Below the pieces are notes generated by a model that was given only the letters and a program-made list of their open reading frames with translations, did not search any database and was not told the DNA's origin. From JBCDCU01 sp039180865 (GTDB lineage: Bacteria; Pseudomonadota; Alphaproteobacteria; Rhizobiales; JACESI01): a stretch of 14,435 nt of DNA. Below, piece by piece: positions 7,542 through 14,391 of this stretch. The translations under genes were made by a program, and so were the position numbers. Location of the stretch: the NCBI GenBank assembly GCA_039180865.1, contig JBCDCZ010000100.1:1-14435 (forward strand), written 5' to 3'. The first letter of the stretch is position 1; every line of letters starts with the position of its first letter.

Positions 7542-8315
7542 ATGCAAAAACTGGCTAACAAAACGGCCCTTGTGACGGGAGCGGCGAGCGGTATTGGTTC
7601 GGCAATTGCTCGAGCGTTTTCCGGGGAAGGCGCGATGGTCATCGTCACCGATATTGATGTTGTGGCAGGCGAACGCCTGGCGGCTGAGATCGGCGGGACA
7701 TTCCAGAGCCTTGATGTTGCTTCTGAAGCCGATTGGCAGCGTATTGAACACCGTTTTCCCGAAGTGGATATCGTCGTCAACAACGCCGGTGTAACCGGCT
7801 TCGAGGGCGCGGCTGGTGGAGAAGCCGTTGCCCATGATCCGGAGAACGCGTCCCTTTCAGATTGGCGGGCCGTTCATACGGTCAATCTCGACGGGACCTT
7901 TCTCGGGTGCCGGTATGCAATTCGCGCGATGCGAAAGAAGGGGACTGGATCGATTATCAATATATCGTCTCATGCCGGGCTCGTCGGCGTCCCCATGGCT
8001 GCAGCCTATGCGTCATCGAAGGCGGCAATCCGCAATCACACGAGAACGGTGGCGCTTTATTGCGCGAATGAAGGTCTCGCAATCCGCTGCAATTCGATCC
8101 ATCCGGGCGCAATCAGAACGCCGATCTGGGAACCGATGCTGGGTGAGGAGACAAACCGGGCCGCCCGAGAGAAGGAGATCGTTGCCGATACGCCCATGAA
8201 GCGTTTCGGCGAGCCGGAAGAAGTGGCGGCGATCGCAGTCATGCTGGCATCCGATGAAGTGGCCTATATGACCGGCGCGGAACTCTCCATCGATGGCGGG
8301 ATGTGCGCCGGTTGA
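7542..8315 (+). CDS. Short-chain dehydrogenase/reductase (classical SDR)
   Basis: A 257-residue classical SDR, full length. The Rossmann glycine motif TGAASGIG is at residues 12-19. Asp37, at the end of the second strand (VTD), favours NAD(H) over NADP(H). NNAG is at 80-83 and a structural Asn at 115. The catalytic Ser143-Tyr156-Lys160 lie in NISSHAG and YASSK. The C-terminus ends with the usual GAELSIDGGM. It is a cytosolic NAD-dependent alcohol/ketone oxidoreductase; the substrate cannot be told. It follows a LysR gene by 155 bp and is convergent with a second LysR gene 25 bp downstream. No strong ribosome site is seen. Confidence 0.93.
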   Translation: MQKLANKTALVTGAASGIGSAIARAFSGEGAMVIVTDIDVVAGERLAAEIGGTFQSLDVASEADWQRIEHRFPEVDIVVNNAGVTGFEGAAGGEAVAHDPENASLSDWRAVHTVNLDGTFLGCRYAIRAMRKKGTGSIINISSHAGLVGVPMAAAYASSKAAIRNHTRTVALYCANEGLAIRCNSIHPGAIRTPIWEPMLGEETNRAAREKEIVADTPMKRFGEPEEVAAIAVMLASDEVAYMTGAELSIDGGMCAG

Positions 8316-8340
8316 GGTTCATTCGAGGGTCCCGGTCTGC

Positions 8341-9243
8341 TCACCCGTGTTCGAGATGGGCGGCGATATGGTCCAAAACCCGCATTGTATCAGGTTTTGC
8401 TGCGCCACCTTGCGGAACAAACGCCCGATAGGCAGCGTCCGGTTCCACATCAGCGCCATAGATCCGGACAAGCGCACCGCGCCGCCAGAGATCCCGCGTC
8501 ACCTCACGAGGCAGAAGGCCGATGCCGCCGCCCGCCAAGACCGCGCTCAAAACACTCAACGCATCGCCTAGCGGTACGAAGACTGCCCCGGCGGGGACAG
8601 GCTTTCCAAGGGCGGCAAAACTCCCTGGCCAGAAATTGAAAACATCCTCATGGAGAAAGGTTGCCGCTTCGATATCGTCAATTGATTTTGGTTCATTCAA
8701 TTGCTGAAAGAGCGCTGGCCCGCAGACCGCCGCCCAGCCTTCGACGCCGAGCCGACGGCTGAGTCTGTTGCCTGCTGGCTCACCTTCCAGAAAGCGGATC
8801 GCGATATCAACAGCATCATCTTCGACTGGCGCATCAAACGGCGAGAGCCTCAAGTCGAGATCAATCCCCGGCATCGCCCGGCGGCATTCCGCAATGGCAG
8901 CAACAAGTCGGAAGGAGGCGAAGGCTGGTGGCGCGCTGATGGTTATCCGGCCTGGCTGAGCACTGCGGCGCACTGCATGGGCAACGCCGTCCAACTGATC
9001 TGCCGCGCCTATTCCGCCGTCCAGAAGCACCTTGCCGATGGGCGTGAGGTCCGCGCGCCGACCTGCTGTCTTAAAAAGCGGTGCTCCGATCCAGTCTTCC
9101 AGCGTGCGGATCTGATGGCTGACGGCGGAAGGGGAAATCGAAAAGCGTTGTGCAGCTTTGCTCATTTGGCCTGACCGGGCCGCAGTGAGAAAGGTCATCA
9201 GTGCGCGATAGGGCGGCGGATCGGTTTGCTTTGGATCATGCAT
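8341..9243 (-). CDS. LysR-family transcriptional regulator (GcvA-like)
   Basis: A 300-residue LysR protein. The DNA-binding domain (about residues 12-70) contains ARSGQMSKAAQRFSISPSAV and SHQIRTLEDWIGAPLFK. The effector domain starts near 95 (GRITISAPPAFASFRL) and contains VDIAIRFLEGEP and LAGGGIGLLPREV, the layout of the GcvA-like branch. It diverges from the lactonase-like gene at 9416, so that gene and the downstream thioredoxin-like gene are its likely targets. The ligand is unknown. No clear ribosome site precedes ATG 9243, but the domain needs nearly the whole N-terminus, so a much later start is unlikely. Confidence 0.93.
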   Translation of the reverse strand: MHDPKQTDPPPYRALMTFLTAARSGQMSKAAQRFSISPSAVSHQIRTLEDWIGAPLFKTAGRRADLTPIGKVLLDGGIGAADQLDGVAHAVRRSAQPGRITISAPPAFASFRLVAAIAECRRAMPGIDLDLRLSPFDAPVEDDAVDIAIRFLEGEPAGNRLSRRLGVEGWAAVCGPALFQQLNEPKSIDDIEAATFLHEDVFNFWPGSFAALGKPVPAGAVFVPLGDALSVLSAVLAGGGIGLLPREVTRDLWRRGALVRIYGADVEPDAAYRAFVPQGGAAKPDTMRVLDHIAAHLEHG

Positions 9244-9318
9244 GCGTTGTTTGAGGTCATTTCAATCAATTTTCTCTCTAATGAAGTAAAAGAAAAAAAA
9301 TGAGAACTCCAAACTGAA

Positions 9319-9329
9319 ATTCATTGAAT
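9319..9329. promoter_or_regulatory. Candidate LysR operator upstream of the lactonase-like gene
   Basis: ATTCATTGAAT is a perfect 11-bp palindrome with a central base. It lies 76 bp downstream of the divergent LysR start and 87 bp upstream of the lactonase-like start. Related half-sites (TTTCAATCA) occur at 9260-9268. This is AT-rich DNA, so chance symmetry is possible. Confidence 0.35.
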
Positions 9330-9415
9330 CAAGGTTGTGTCAAAACCCGATGCTGCGAGATCTTCGTCACCACCTCAGTATTTTCCTGCAAAAATGCATA
9401 TCGGAGGACATCCTC

Positions 9416-10429
9416 ATGCTCAAACAAACGCTGGCAACCCTTCTCCTTATTGGAGTGTCACTTCCCGCACATGTCACGGTGGCCTACGCCGACAGCTTCT
9501 TCCATGACGACGCAACTCTTGGTGTCGATGTACCTTCACCTGGCCTCTACCCGGAAGGCATCGAACACGACCCTGAAACCGGGAGCTTCCTGCTTGGCTC
9601 GATCCGCAAAGGGAAGGTGGTGCGGGTGACGTCAGAGGGCGCGGTCGAAACGCTCGTAGACGATGAGCGGCTTCGCTCCGTCGTCGGGATCCGCGTTGAC
9701 CGCGAGCGCGGGCGTCTTCTTGTCAACAATGCCGATTATGGCGTCGCGGAGCGCAGCGCCCCTGAAGATCGTTTCCAGACCGCAGCGCTCGCCATCTATG
9801 ATCTTTCGAATGGCACGCCTCTCCAATATGTCGATCTGAGCCACCTCCGCCCCAGTGAAGCGCGCTTCGTCAATGACCTGACCATCGATGCAGACGGTAA
9901 CGCCTATATCACCGACAGCCTTGCAGCGGCGATTTACCGTGTTACACCGGCAGGCGACGCCTCCGTGTTCCTAACCCACGAGATGTTCCGTGGCGACGGC
10001 TTTAATCTCAACGGCATTCAAACCCATCCGGATGGTTTCTTGATCGTCGCCAAAAAGAGCGATGGGCGGCTTTTCCGCGTTCCGCTTGATGCACCTGTGG
10101 CTTTTGAAGAAATCGCGCTTGATCGCGCACTTATCGGGACCGACGGTCTGGTCCTTTCCGGCGAAAACGAACTCATTGCGATCACCAATCGCGCGTCAGG
10201 GCAGGCGCCCAATACAATCCACCGCCTTGTGAGCGAAGACAATTGGGCATCGGCGCGCATTGTCGGAAGCATTGAAACCGGGGATGTCTATGCAACGACC
10301 GGAATTCTGAAGAATGGGCGCCTCTTTGTAAGCCAGGGGCATCTCCACACGCTCGCGGCGACGCTGAAGGACGATGCGACACCGCTCCTCGATGTGTTTC
10401 GGATCCGCGAGTTTGGTATGCAAAAATAG
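9416..10429 (+). CDS. Periplasmic SMP-30/gluconolactonase-like beta-propeller protein
   Basis: A 337-residue protein with a Sec signal peptide (hydrophobic residues about 5-20, likely cleavage after AYA at 23-25). The mature part has propeller-blade repeats of the SMP-30/gluconolactonase/paraoxonase type. Candidate metal ligands fall where the family has them: Glu47 in YPEG, Asn153 in VNDLTID, Asn199 in LNGIQ and Asp243 in GTDGL. GNAYITDSLAAAIYRVTPAG is a typical blade. Family members hydrolyse lactones or organophosphate esters using a calcium or zinc ion; this substrate is unknown. The frame opens at 9335, but ATG 9416 follows a good GGAGGA site and begins the signal peptide directly. A thioredoxin-like gene follows after 88 bp. 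Confidence 0.85.
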   Translation: MLKQTLATLLLIGVSLPAHVTVAYADSFFHDDATLGVDVPSPGLYPEGIEHDPETGSFLLGSIRKGKVVRVTSEGAVETLVDDERLRSVVGIRVDRERGRLLVNNADYGVAERSAPEDRFQTAALAIYDLSNGTPLQYVDLSHLRPSEARFVNDLTIDADGNAYITDSLAAAIYRVTPAGDASVFLTHEMFRGDGFNLNGIQTHPDGFLIVAKKSDGRLFRVPLDAPVAFEEIALDRALIGTDGLVLSGENELIAITNRASGQAPNTIHRLVSEDNWASARIVGSIETGDVYATTGILKNGRLFVSQGHLHTLAATLKDDATPLLDVFRIREFGMQK

Positions 10430-10517
10430 CGAAGCCTCTGAAGTCATCTGCCCGATATCGCCCTAGCACTCTGGAGTATCGGAAAGAATAAAAAAATTAA
10501 TTAACAGGAACAATAAG

Positions 10518-10928
10518 ATGCAATATTTTCTTCAAGTATTGGTTGCGCTTTTTCTGCTTTTGCCCGTTCTATTCGTTTCACCGGGCTTCGCGGAGACCGC
10601 ATCGCCTTCTGTGACCTTCCATTTTTATGGGGCTGAAGACTGCCCGCCCTGTATGGCCTTCAAACGCAATCACCTTTCCGATGTCCGTGCCGAAGGCGAG
10701 GCAGAAGGGTTTGCCGTCGCTGAGAACATTATCGAGAAGACGCGGGAGATCGCGACAATCGGGATCTTCGGCAACGCGGATGTACTGTTGCGCAGAGTGG
10801 GTCCGCAATTGCTGCGTGTGTATCCGCCGATCTTTTTCGTGACTGATGGCGAAGAGATCGTTTCAGTTGATCGCCATGACTGGCGGGCAGCCCTTGCAAG
10901 TGCAAAGGCGGCGGCTGGGCGACAATAA
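10518..10928 (+). CDS. Periplasmic thioredoxin-like protein with CPPC motif
   Basis: A 136-residue protein with a signal peptide or anchor (hydrophobic residues about 4-22, likely cleavage after GFA near 25). A compact thioredoxin fold follows. The strand VTFHFYGAEDCPPC carries Cys42 and Cys45. The conserved proline before the third strand appears in VYPPIFFVTDG (Pro103/104). CPPC differs from the CGPC of housekeeping thioredoxin and resembles small periplasmic redox or folding factors. No partner is visible. The gene is 88 bp behind the lactonase-like gene in the same direction and probably shares its control, though the AT-rich spacer could hold its own promoter. Confidence 0.85.
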   Translation: MQYFLQVLVALFLLLPVLFVSPGFAETASPSVTFHFYGAEDCPPCMAFKRNHLSDVRAEGEAEGFAVAENIIEKTREIATIGIFGNADVLLRRVGPQLLRVYPPIFFVTDGEEIVSVDRHDWRAALASAKAAAGRQ

Positions 10929-10937
10929 TTCTGTCGC

Positions 10938-10960
10938 GCGGGAGGCGAGGCGGCTCCCGC
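10938..10960. terminator. Hairpin between convergent genes
   Basis: GCGGGAG (10938-10944) and CTCCCGC (10954-10960) form a perfect 7-bp stem with a 9-base loop. It lies 10 bases after the thioredoxin-like stop and 30 bases beyond the DUF4399 stop on the other strand. There is no T-run on either side, so it may serve both genes only as a Rho-assisted or 3'-stabilising element. Confidence 0.4.
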
Positions 10961-10989
10961 ACTAAACATGGGTAAGGTCCGTGGCCGTG

Positions 10990-11442
10990 TTACTTCACGG
11001 TAATGGTGATAACCTTGGACACCATCTGGGGCCCGAAGGGCACGTGGTTCATGTCCGCGAAAATCATCTGCAACGTATGCTGACCGGCGGGCAAGTCGAG
11101 CTTCACTTCGGTCTGGCCGCCGCCAAAGTGCCGGTGATTGTCATCGGCAACCAGAGTAACAAGCCATTCTTCCTCCCCATCTTCACCCTCGCCAAGCGGT
11201 GGGCGGTCAATCAGAATATGATGGTGGCCGGTTCCAGGTTTCTCTGTCCCGGCAGGTGCAACGCCCATCCCGCTGACGCCCATTTGAACAAGTACGGGCG
11301 AAGAAACAGTCGCGCCATCTTCAAGATTGATGAAGTAGACATAGGCGCCTTCTGTGGCTGGCCATGCCAGGTGATCGTCAGCCGTAACCGGGCCAGTCAG
11401 TGCTGCAAGTGTGATCGCAGCTGCCAAAGCAAGTCTTTTCAT
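10990..11442 (-). CDS. Secreted DUF4399 protein
   Basis: A 150-residue protein with a signal peptide (MKRLALAAAITLAALTGPVTA, cleavage likely near 21). The rest is a DUF4399 domain: GVAPAGTEKPGTGHHHILID (61-80), HFGGGQTEVKLDLPAGQHTL (105-124) and an ending in SKVITITVK. The conserved histidines (HHH at 73-75, His103, His105, His133) could bind metal, but no function is established for the family. The frame is open to 11574, but ATG 11442 begins the signal peptide directly and is preceded by AGGAGG at suitable spacing; the longer version would bury the signal. It is divergent from the NTF2-like gene and convergent with the thioredoxin-like gene. Confidence 0.85.
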   Translation of the reverse strand: MKRLALAAAITLAALTGPVTADDHLAWPATEGAYVYFINLEDGATVSSPVLVQMGVSGMGVAPAGTEKPGTGHHHILIDRPPLGEGEDGEEEWLVTLVADDNHRHFGGGQTEVKLDLPAGQHTLQMIFADMNHVPFGPQMVSKVITITVK

Positions 11443-11800
11443 TGATATTGTCCTCCTGAATGAATTCCTCCTGATCCATGTATTTAAAGCACACGTTCGG
11501 AGCGGAATATTCGGTATTTTTCTCACGGCGCATCTTATAGGTAAGACAATAACGTGTAGTAGCGGGAATTTCATCAGGGGTTCTTGTGATGCGTCATAAC
11601 GTTATTCAGGGCGCGCCTCTGTTCAAGATGAGATCAAAACATGTGAGATCTAGCAGAACGACCCATAAACTGGGCATCGGTTCCTGTGAGTGGATGTCGA
11701 TATCTGTGGACCGGGCGGTCATCTTGCACTAACAGATCGCTGAGCCGCTTATGCGGGCAATTACTGATAGACTTCACACTGAAACCGGAATGGAGGTTTA
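11443..11800. other. 358-bp divergent intergenic region
   Basis: No gene is seen here. On the side of the DUF4399 gene it holds two copies of TCCTCCTGA (11451-11459 and 11466-11474), which read as tandem AGGAGG ribosome-site-like sequences on the minus strand. Mid-region is the perfect palindrome ATAACGTTAT (11596-11605), preceded by a related ATAACG at about 11550. A small CCGC-TTAT-GCGG dyad lies near 11740. I could not assign convincing -35/-10 pairs. Confidence 0.5.
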
Positions 11801-12274
11801 ATGCCGATCACCGAGACTGAACTTGCTGCAGCCCGCAAAGCCTGGGGCGACGCGCTTATCGCAATCTCAAAAGCCTATGAGGCAGATGGAATTGATGGGG
11901 CCCGCACAGTTGCAGAAGGGGTGCTGGATTCAGCCTATGGCTATAATCTTGGTCCTGTCCTGTTCAAGCCGACGCTTGCCAGCGGCGACAAGACCTTCCG
12001 CCCGACAAGGAAAGGAGCGCTTTCTTACTTTGTTGGCCACGATGACGATTTCCCGCTCGATAGCGGTTTCGGCATCAGGGGGTGGCGCGGAATGGAATCG
12101 CAAACGGCTGCCGAGTTTATCGAAGGCGATGTTGGTATGTGGATGGGCTGGGTGGTGCTCACCGACAAGGACGGCCAAGTTACGAAGGTCGATAAGAGCT
12201 TCGGTTACAAAAAAGACACGGATGGCACTTTGCGGATCGTACTCCACCATTCGTCGTTGCCGTTTCAGCCGTAA
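11801..12274 (+). CDS. Small NTF2/SnoaL-like protein of unknown function
   Basis: A 157-residue cytosolic protein with no signal peptide and a very good ribosome site (GGAGG) before ATG. An N-terminal helix (about 5-30), a conserved-looking stretch YGYNLGPVLFKPT (46-58), GALSYFVGHDDDFPLDSGFG (72-91) and the C-terminal strand LRIVLHHSSLP (144-154) suggest a SnoaL/NTF2-like cone fold. The HHSS ending recalls CaMKII-association-type domains. From memory, relatives are sometimes labelled phosphoribosyl-AMP cyclohydrolase, but none of that enzyme's cysteine zinc-site pattern is visible, since the protein has no cysteine at all. The role is unknown. It is transcribed alone and ends at its own terminator. 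Confidence 0.75.
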   Translation: MPITETELAAARKAWGDALIAISKAYEADGIDGARTVAEGVLDSAYGYNLGPVLFKPTLASGDKTFRPTRKGALSYFVGHDDDFPLDSGFGIRGWRGMESQTAAEFIEGDVGMWMGWVVLTDKDGQVTKVDKSFGYKKDTDGTLRIVLHHSSLPFQP

Positions 12275-12276
12275 AT

Positions 12277-12300
12277 AAGGGCGGCGCTGCCGCCTTTTTT
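12277..12300 (+). terminator. Intrinsic terminator, possibly bidirectional
   Basis: AAGGGCGGC-GCT-GCCGCCTTT forms a 9-bp stem (one G-U pair) with a three-base loop. It runs into six T and starts two bases after the stop of the NTF2-like gene. On the minus strand the same stem is followed by CTTATTTA, so it may also end the convergent COG0523 transcript. Confidence 0.92.
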
Positions 12301-12337
12301 ATTGGCCTTAGGCGCAGCGCTGAAGCAGGCAGACTGT

Positions 12338-13495
12338 CTAATTGGTGGTTTCAAGCTGCATCAGCACTGTGCGCAGGGCTTCGATGTCGATATCATGGCC
12401 GATCACCACGATTTTCGTGCGCCGGTCTTCGCTCGGCCATTGACTGAGCCTTTTGGTCGGATGGATGAGATGTTGCACCCCATGAACAACAACGGGGCGC
12501 TCGGGATCGTCAGATAGAGCAACCAAACCTTTAAGCCGTAGAAGATCGGTACCTGCGATCATCTTCAGTGTGTCGAGGAAGAAGGAAAACGCGACCGCGC
12601 TCACCGGTTCTTCGGAAATGATCACATGGCTGCGGATGTCGTCGCCGTGACGGTTGATGTCGGAGTGATCATGGTGGTGGTGGTGATGATGCCCGTGCCC
12701 ATGATCATGGGCATGATGATGTGAATGATTGTGCTCCTCAGCCATGGTCTTTTCAATATTGAGCCAGGTGAGGGCGTCTTCGCCTTTGTTCCTGAGATCG
12801 TAGCTTCCATCTTTCAGGAGGAGATCGCGCATTTCCTGCCAATCGGAATGGCGGTCCAGGATCCGAGCGCCTGGATTGATTAATGAAAGCCGTTTCTTGT
12901 CTTCGATGATATCGCGCTGCGTTGCAGGATCGAGAGCAAGGTCGGTTTTCGTCACGAGAAGTACATCGGAGACGGCAACCTGTCTAAGCGCTTCTTCATG
13001 ATTGTCGAGGGTTTTTGGTCCATTGACAATGTCAAACAGGGTGACGAGACGCGACAGCGCGAATTGTCCGCGTAGCGGCCCGCTTGTCGGATCATAGGCG
13101 GGTGGTGCGAGGAACGGTACGAGGACCGGGATCGGATCCATGAGACCCGTCGTTTCGACAATGACGCGTTTGAATGGGGAAATCTCGCCATCGTTCATCC
13201 TGGCCAGAAGATCGTTCAGCGACTGGGCAATATCGCTTGAGGCCGTGCAGCACAAACATCCAGTTGTCGTCATTATGAGGTCGTCACTGAAATCGGCAAC
13301 CAGATCGTGGTCAATCTGAATGTCGCCGAACTCGTTGATCAGGACGGCGGTCTCTGCAAAGTCCGGATCGCGCAGCAGTTGATTGACGAGCGTGGTCTTC
13401 CCCGCGCCCAAAAAACCTGTGACGATCGTGACGGGAATCGGTGATGGCCGAGCGGGTGAAACCGCTTGGCTGGCTGTCGAAGAGGTGGTTACCAT
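12338..13495 (-). CDS. COG0523/CobW-family GTPase, putative zinc metallochaperone
   Basis: A 385-residue G3E GTPase. Walker A GFLGAGKTT is at 27-35 and INEFGD at 53-58. The metal-binding CxCC motif GCLCC is at 79-83, ETTG at 114-117 and the specificity motif TKTD at 182-185. A long His-rich loop (about 255-279) precedes a CobW C-terminal domain that ends in IVVIGHDID. Such proteins use GTP hydrolysis to deliver metal ions to client enzymes in the cytoplasm, and a Zur-controlled subset is tied to zinc shortage. The His-rich loop and the Zur-like site in the promoter spacer place it in that subset by inference. It diverges from a DUF1826 gene. The start has a GGGAT ribosome site. Confidence 0.93.
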   Translation of the reverse strand: MVTTSSTASQAVSPARPSPIPVTIVTGFLGAGKTTLVNQLLRDPDFAETAVLINEFGDIQIDHDLVADFSDDLIMTTTGCLCCTASSDIAQSLNDLLARMNDGEISPFKRVIVETTGLMDPIPVLVPFLAPPAYDPTSGPLRGQFALSRLVTLFDIVNGPKTLDNHEEALRQVAVSDVLLVTKTDLALDPATQRDIIEDKKRLSLINPGARILDRHSDWQEMRDLLLKDGSYDLRNKGEDALTWLNIEKTMAEEHNHSHHHAHDHGHGHHHHHHHDHSDINRHGDDIRSHVIISEEPVSAVAFSFFLDTLKMIAGTDLLRLKGLVALSDDPERPVVVHGVQHLIHPTKRLSQWPSEDRRTKIVVIGHDIDIEALRTVLMQLETTN

Positions 13496-13519
13496 CTCGT
13501 ATCCCTGTTCATTGAATGC

Positions 13520-13531
13520 GGTTAATTAACC
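13520..13531. promoter_or_regulatory. 12-bp palindrome upstream of the COG0523 gene
   Basis: GGTTAATTAACC is a perfect palindrome, 25 bp ahead of the COG0523 start on the minus strand. It could be an operator for that gene, but it does not resemble the Zur-like site further upstream, and its protein is unknown. Confidence 0.3.
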
Positions 13532-13609
13532 AGTCTTTGTGCAGAACCTGTGTTTTCATCCAAATCTGACAACATGGGGATTGCCGTTTTTTCCGCAATG
13601 TGGGTAGAA

Positions 13610-13638
13610 TTACGAAAGCTATATTGTGATGTTATAAC
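13610..13638 (+). promoter_or_regulatory. Putative promoter of the DUF1826 gene
   Basis: TTACGA (13610-13615), a 17-bp spacer and TATAAC (13633-13638) make a plausible -35/-10 pair. The -10 lies inside the Zur-like palindrome, so a bound repressor would block it. An alternative pair is TTGCCG (13581-13586) with TAGAAT (13605-13610). Confidence 0.45.
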
Positions 13639-13639
13639 A
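13625..13639. promoter_or_regulatory. Candidate Zur operator
   Basis: TGTGAT-GTT-ATAACA is an inverted repeat with the arm sequence and spacing of proteobacterial Zur sites. As I recall the E. coli znu site, it differs at one central base. It lies between divergent COG0523 and DUF1826 genes, about 130 bp and 120 bp from their starts. Zur with zinc bound would repress both, and both would be expressed when zinc is scarce. Confidence 0.7.
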
Positions 13640-13649
13640 AGGTGGCTAC

Positions 13650-13670
13650 GGTGGGAAACCCGCCCTTTTT
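13650..13670 (+). terminator. Terminator-like hairpin in the DUF1826 leader
   Basis: GGTGGG-AAA-CCCGCC (13650-13664) is a 6-bp stem (one G-U pair) followed by CTTTTT. It lies 11 bp beyond the Zur-like site and about 90 bp before the DUF1826 start. Its downstream arm can instead pair as CGCCC (13661-13665) with GGGCG (13675-13679), which would open the terminator. It may be an attenuator or the end of a very short RNA. Confidence 0.35.
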
Positions 13671-13758
13671 ATATGGGCGTTGCTCATGGTTCCGTTGGCG
13701 GCAAGCGGGCCCATGAGATTGGAGGAGCCACACCAGGCCAAGGAACGAGCAGGATCCT

Positions 13759-14391
13759 ATGAGCTTTGCCCGCGAACTCGTGACAGAAGCAGCAATCGGA
13801 GTGGGTATTGCGGAAAATCCCGCCGGTTTGCGCACGCTCCATCGCCCGGGATGCGCCGCTGTTATTTGGCGTCGTCAACCACCGGTCGGTTTTCAATCCT
13901 GGATCGACGCAATGGACGTCGATCTGCTTCCTCGAACACAGATGTTTCTCGCACCCGGTAAGATTGCAGGCGCAATGGATACCCTTTGCGCCAAGGCAGG
14001 TATGCCAGCCGGTGAAGAACGCGACTGGCTTGCCGCGGATATCGCAACGCTTGCTGAATTGTTTTCCTGGGTAATGCCCGCACCCTTGCTGCGTCTTCGC
14101 CTGATTGTCGGGTCCACCTATGCTCGTCCCAAGTTTCATGTTGATGAAACGTCCGCCAGGCTGATTTGTACCTATCGCGGCCCGGGAACCCAATATGGCG
14201 TCTCCATTAATGGTGCCGATCCAACGAAGATCCTGACCATACCGACGGGTGCTCCTGCGATCCTGCGCGGAAAATACTGGCCGGAAGGTCAGCGCTCGGG
14301 CGTTCTGCACCGCTCGCCACCGACGGTTGCATTGGGGGAAACCCGTTTCCTCCTGATCCTCGATCCCGTCGCAGGGGCTGCTAATGCTTGA
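13759..14391 (+). CDS. DUF1826 family protein
   Basis: A 210-residue cytosolic protein of the DUF1826 family. The signature segment FHVDETSARLICTYRGPGTQ covers residues 126-145, and GVLHRSPP is near 181-188. The family has no proven function, but from what I know it sits beside COG0523 genes in zinc-responsive loci of many proteobacteria, as here. His127, Asp129 and His184, with Arg196 twelve residues later, have the order of an Fe(II)/2-oxoglutarate oxygenase site; that is my inference. A weak AGGA ribosome site precedes the ATG. The stop overlaps the start of the next gene by 8 bases, so the two are probably co-translated. Expression is likely controlled by Zur. Confidence 0.85.
   Translation: MSFARELVTEAAIGVGIAENPAGLRTLHRPGCAAVIWRRQPPVGFQSWIDAMDVDLLPRTQMFLAPGKIAGAMDTLCAKAGMPAGEERDWLAADIATLAELFSWVMPAPLLRLRLIVGSTYARPKFHVDETSARLICTYRGPGTQYGVSINGADPTKILTIPTGAPAILRGKYWPEGQRSGVLHRSPPTVALGETRFLLILDPVAGAANA

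Noticed and set aside
9335..9415. Upstream extension of the lactonase-like gene
   Set aside because: It would place 27 residues before the signal peptide; ATG 9416 has a good ribosome site.
11443..11574. Upstream extension of the DUF4399 gene
   Set aside because: It would bury the signal peptide and read through the AGGAGG site; ATG 11442 is better.
12655..12735. CAT/ATG-rich low-complexity stretch
   Set aside because: It is the in-frame coding sequence of the His-rich loop of the COG0523 protein, a known feature of the family, not an independent repeat element.
13684..14310. 208-codon minus-strand open frame
   Set aside because: It is antisense to the DUF1826 gene and shows no recognisable domain; the plus strand has the conserved motifs and operon overlap.
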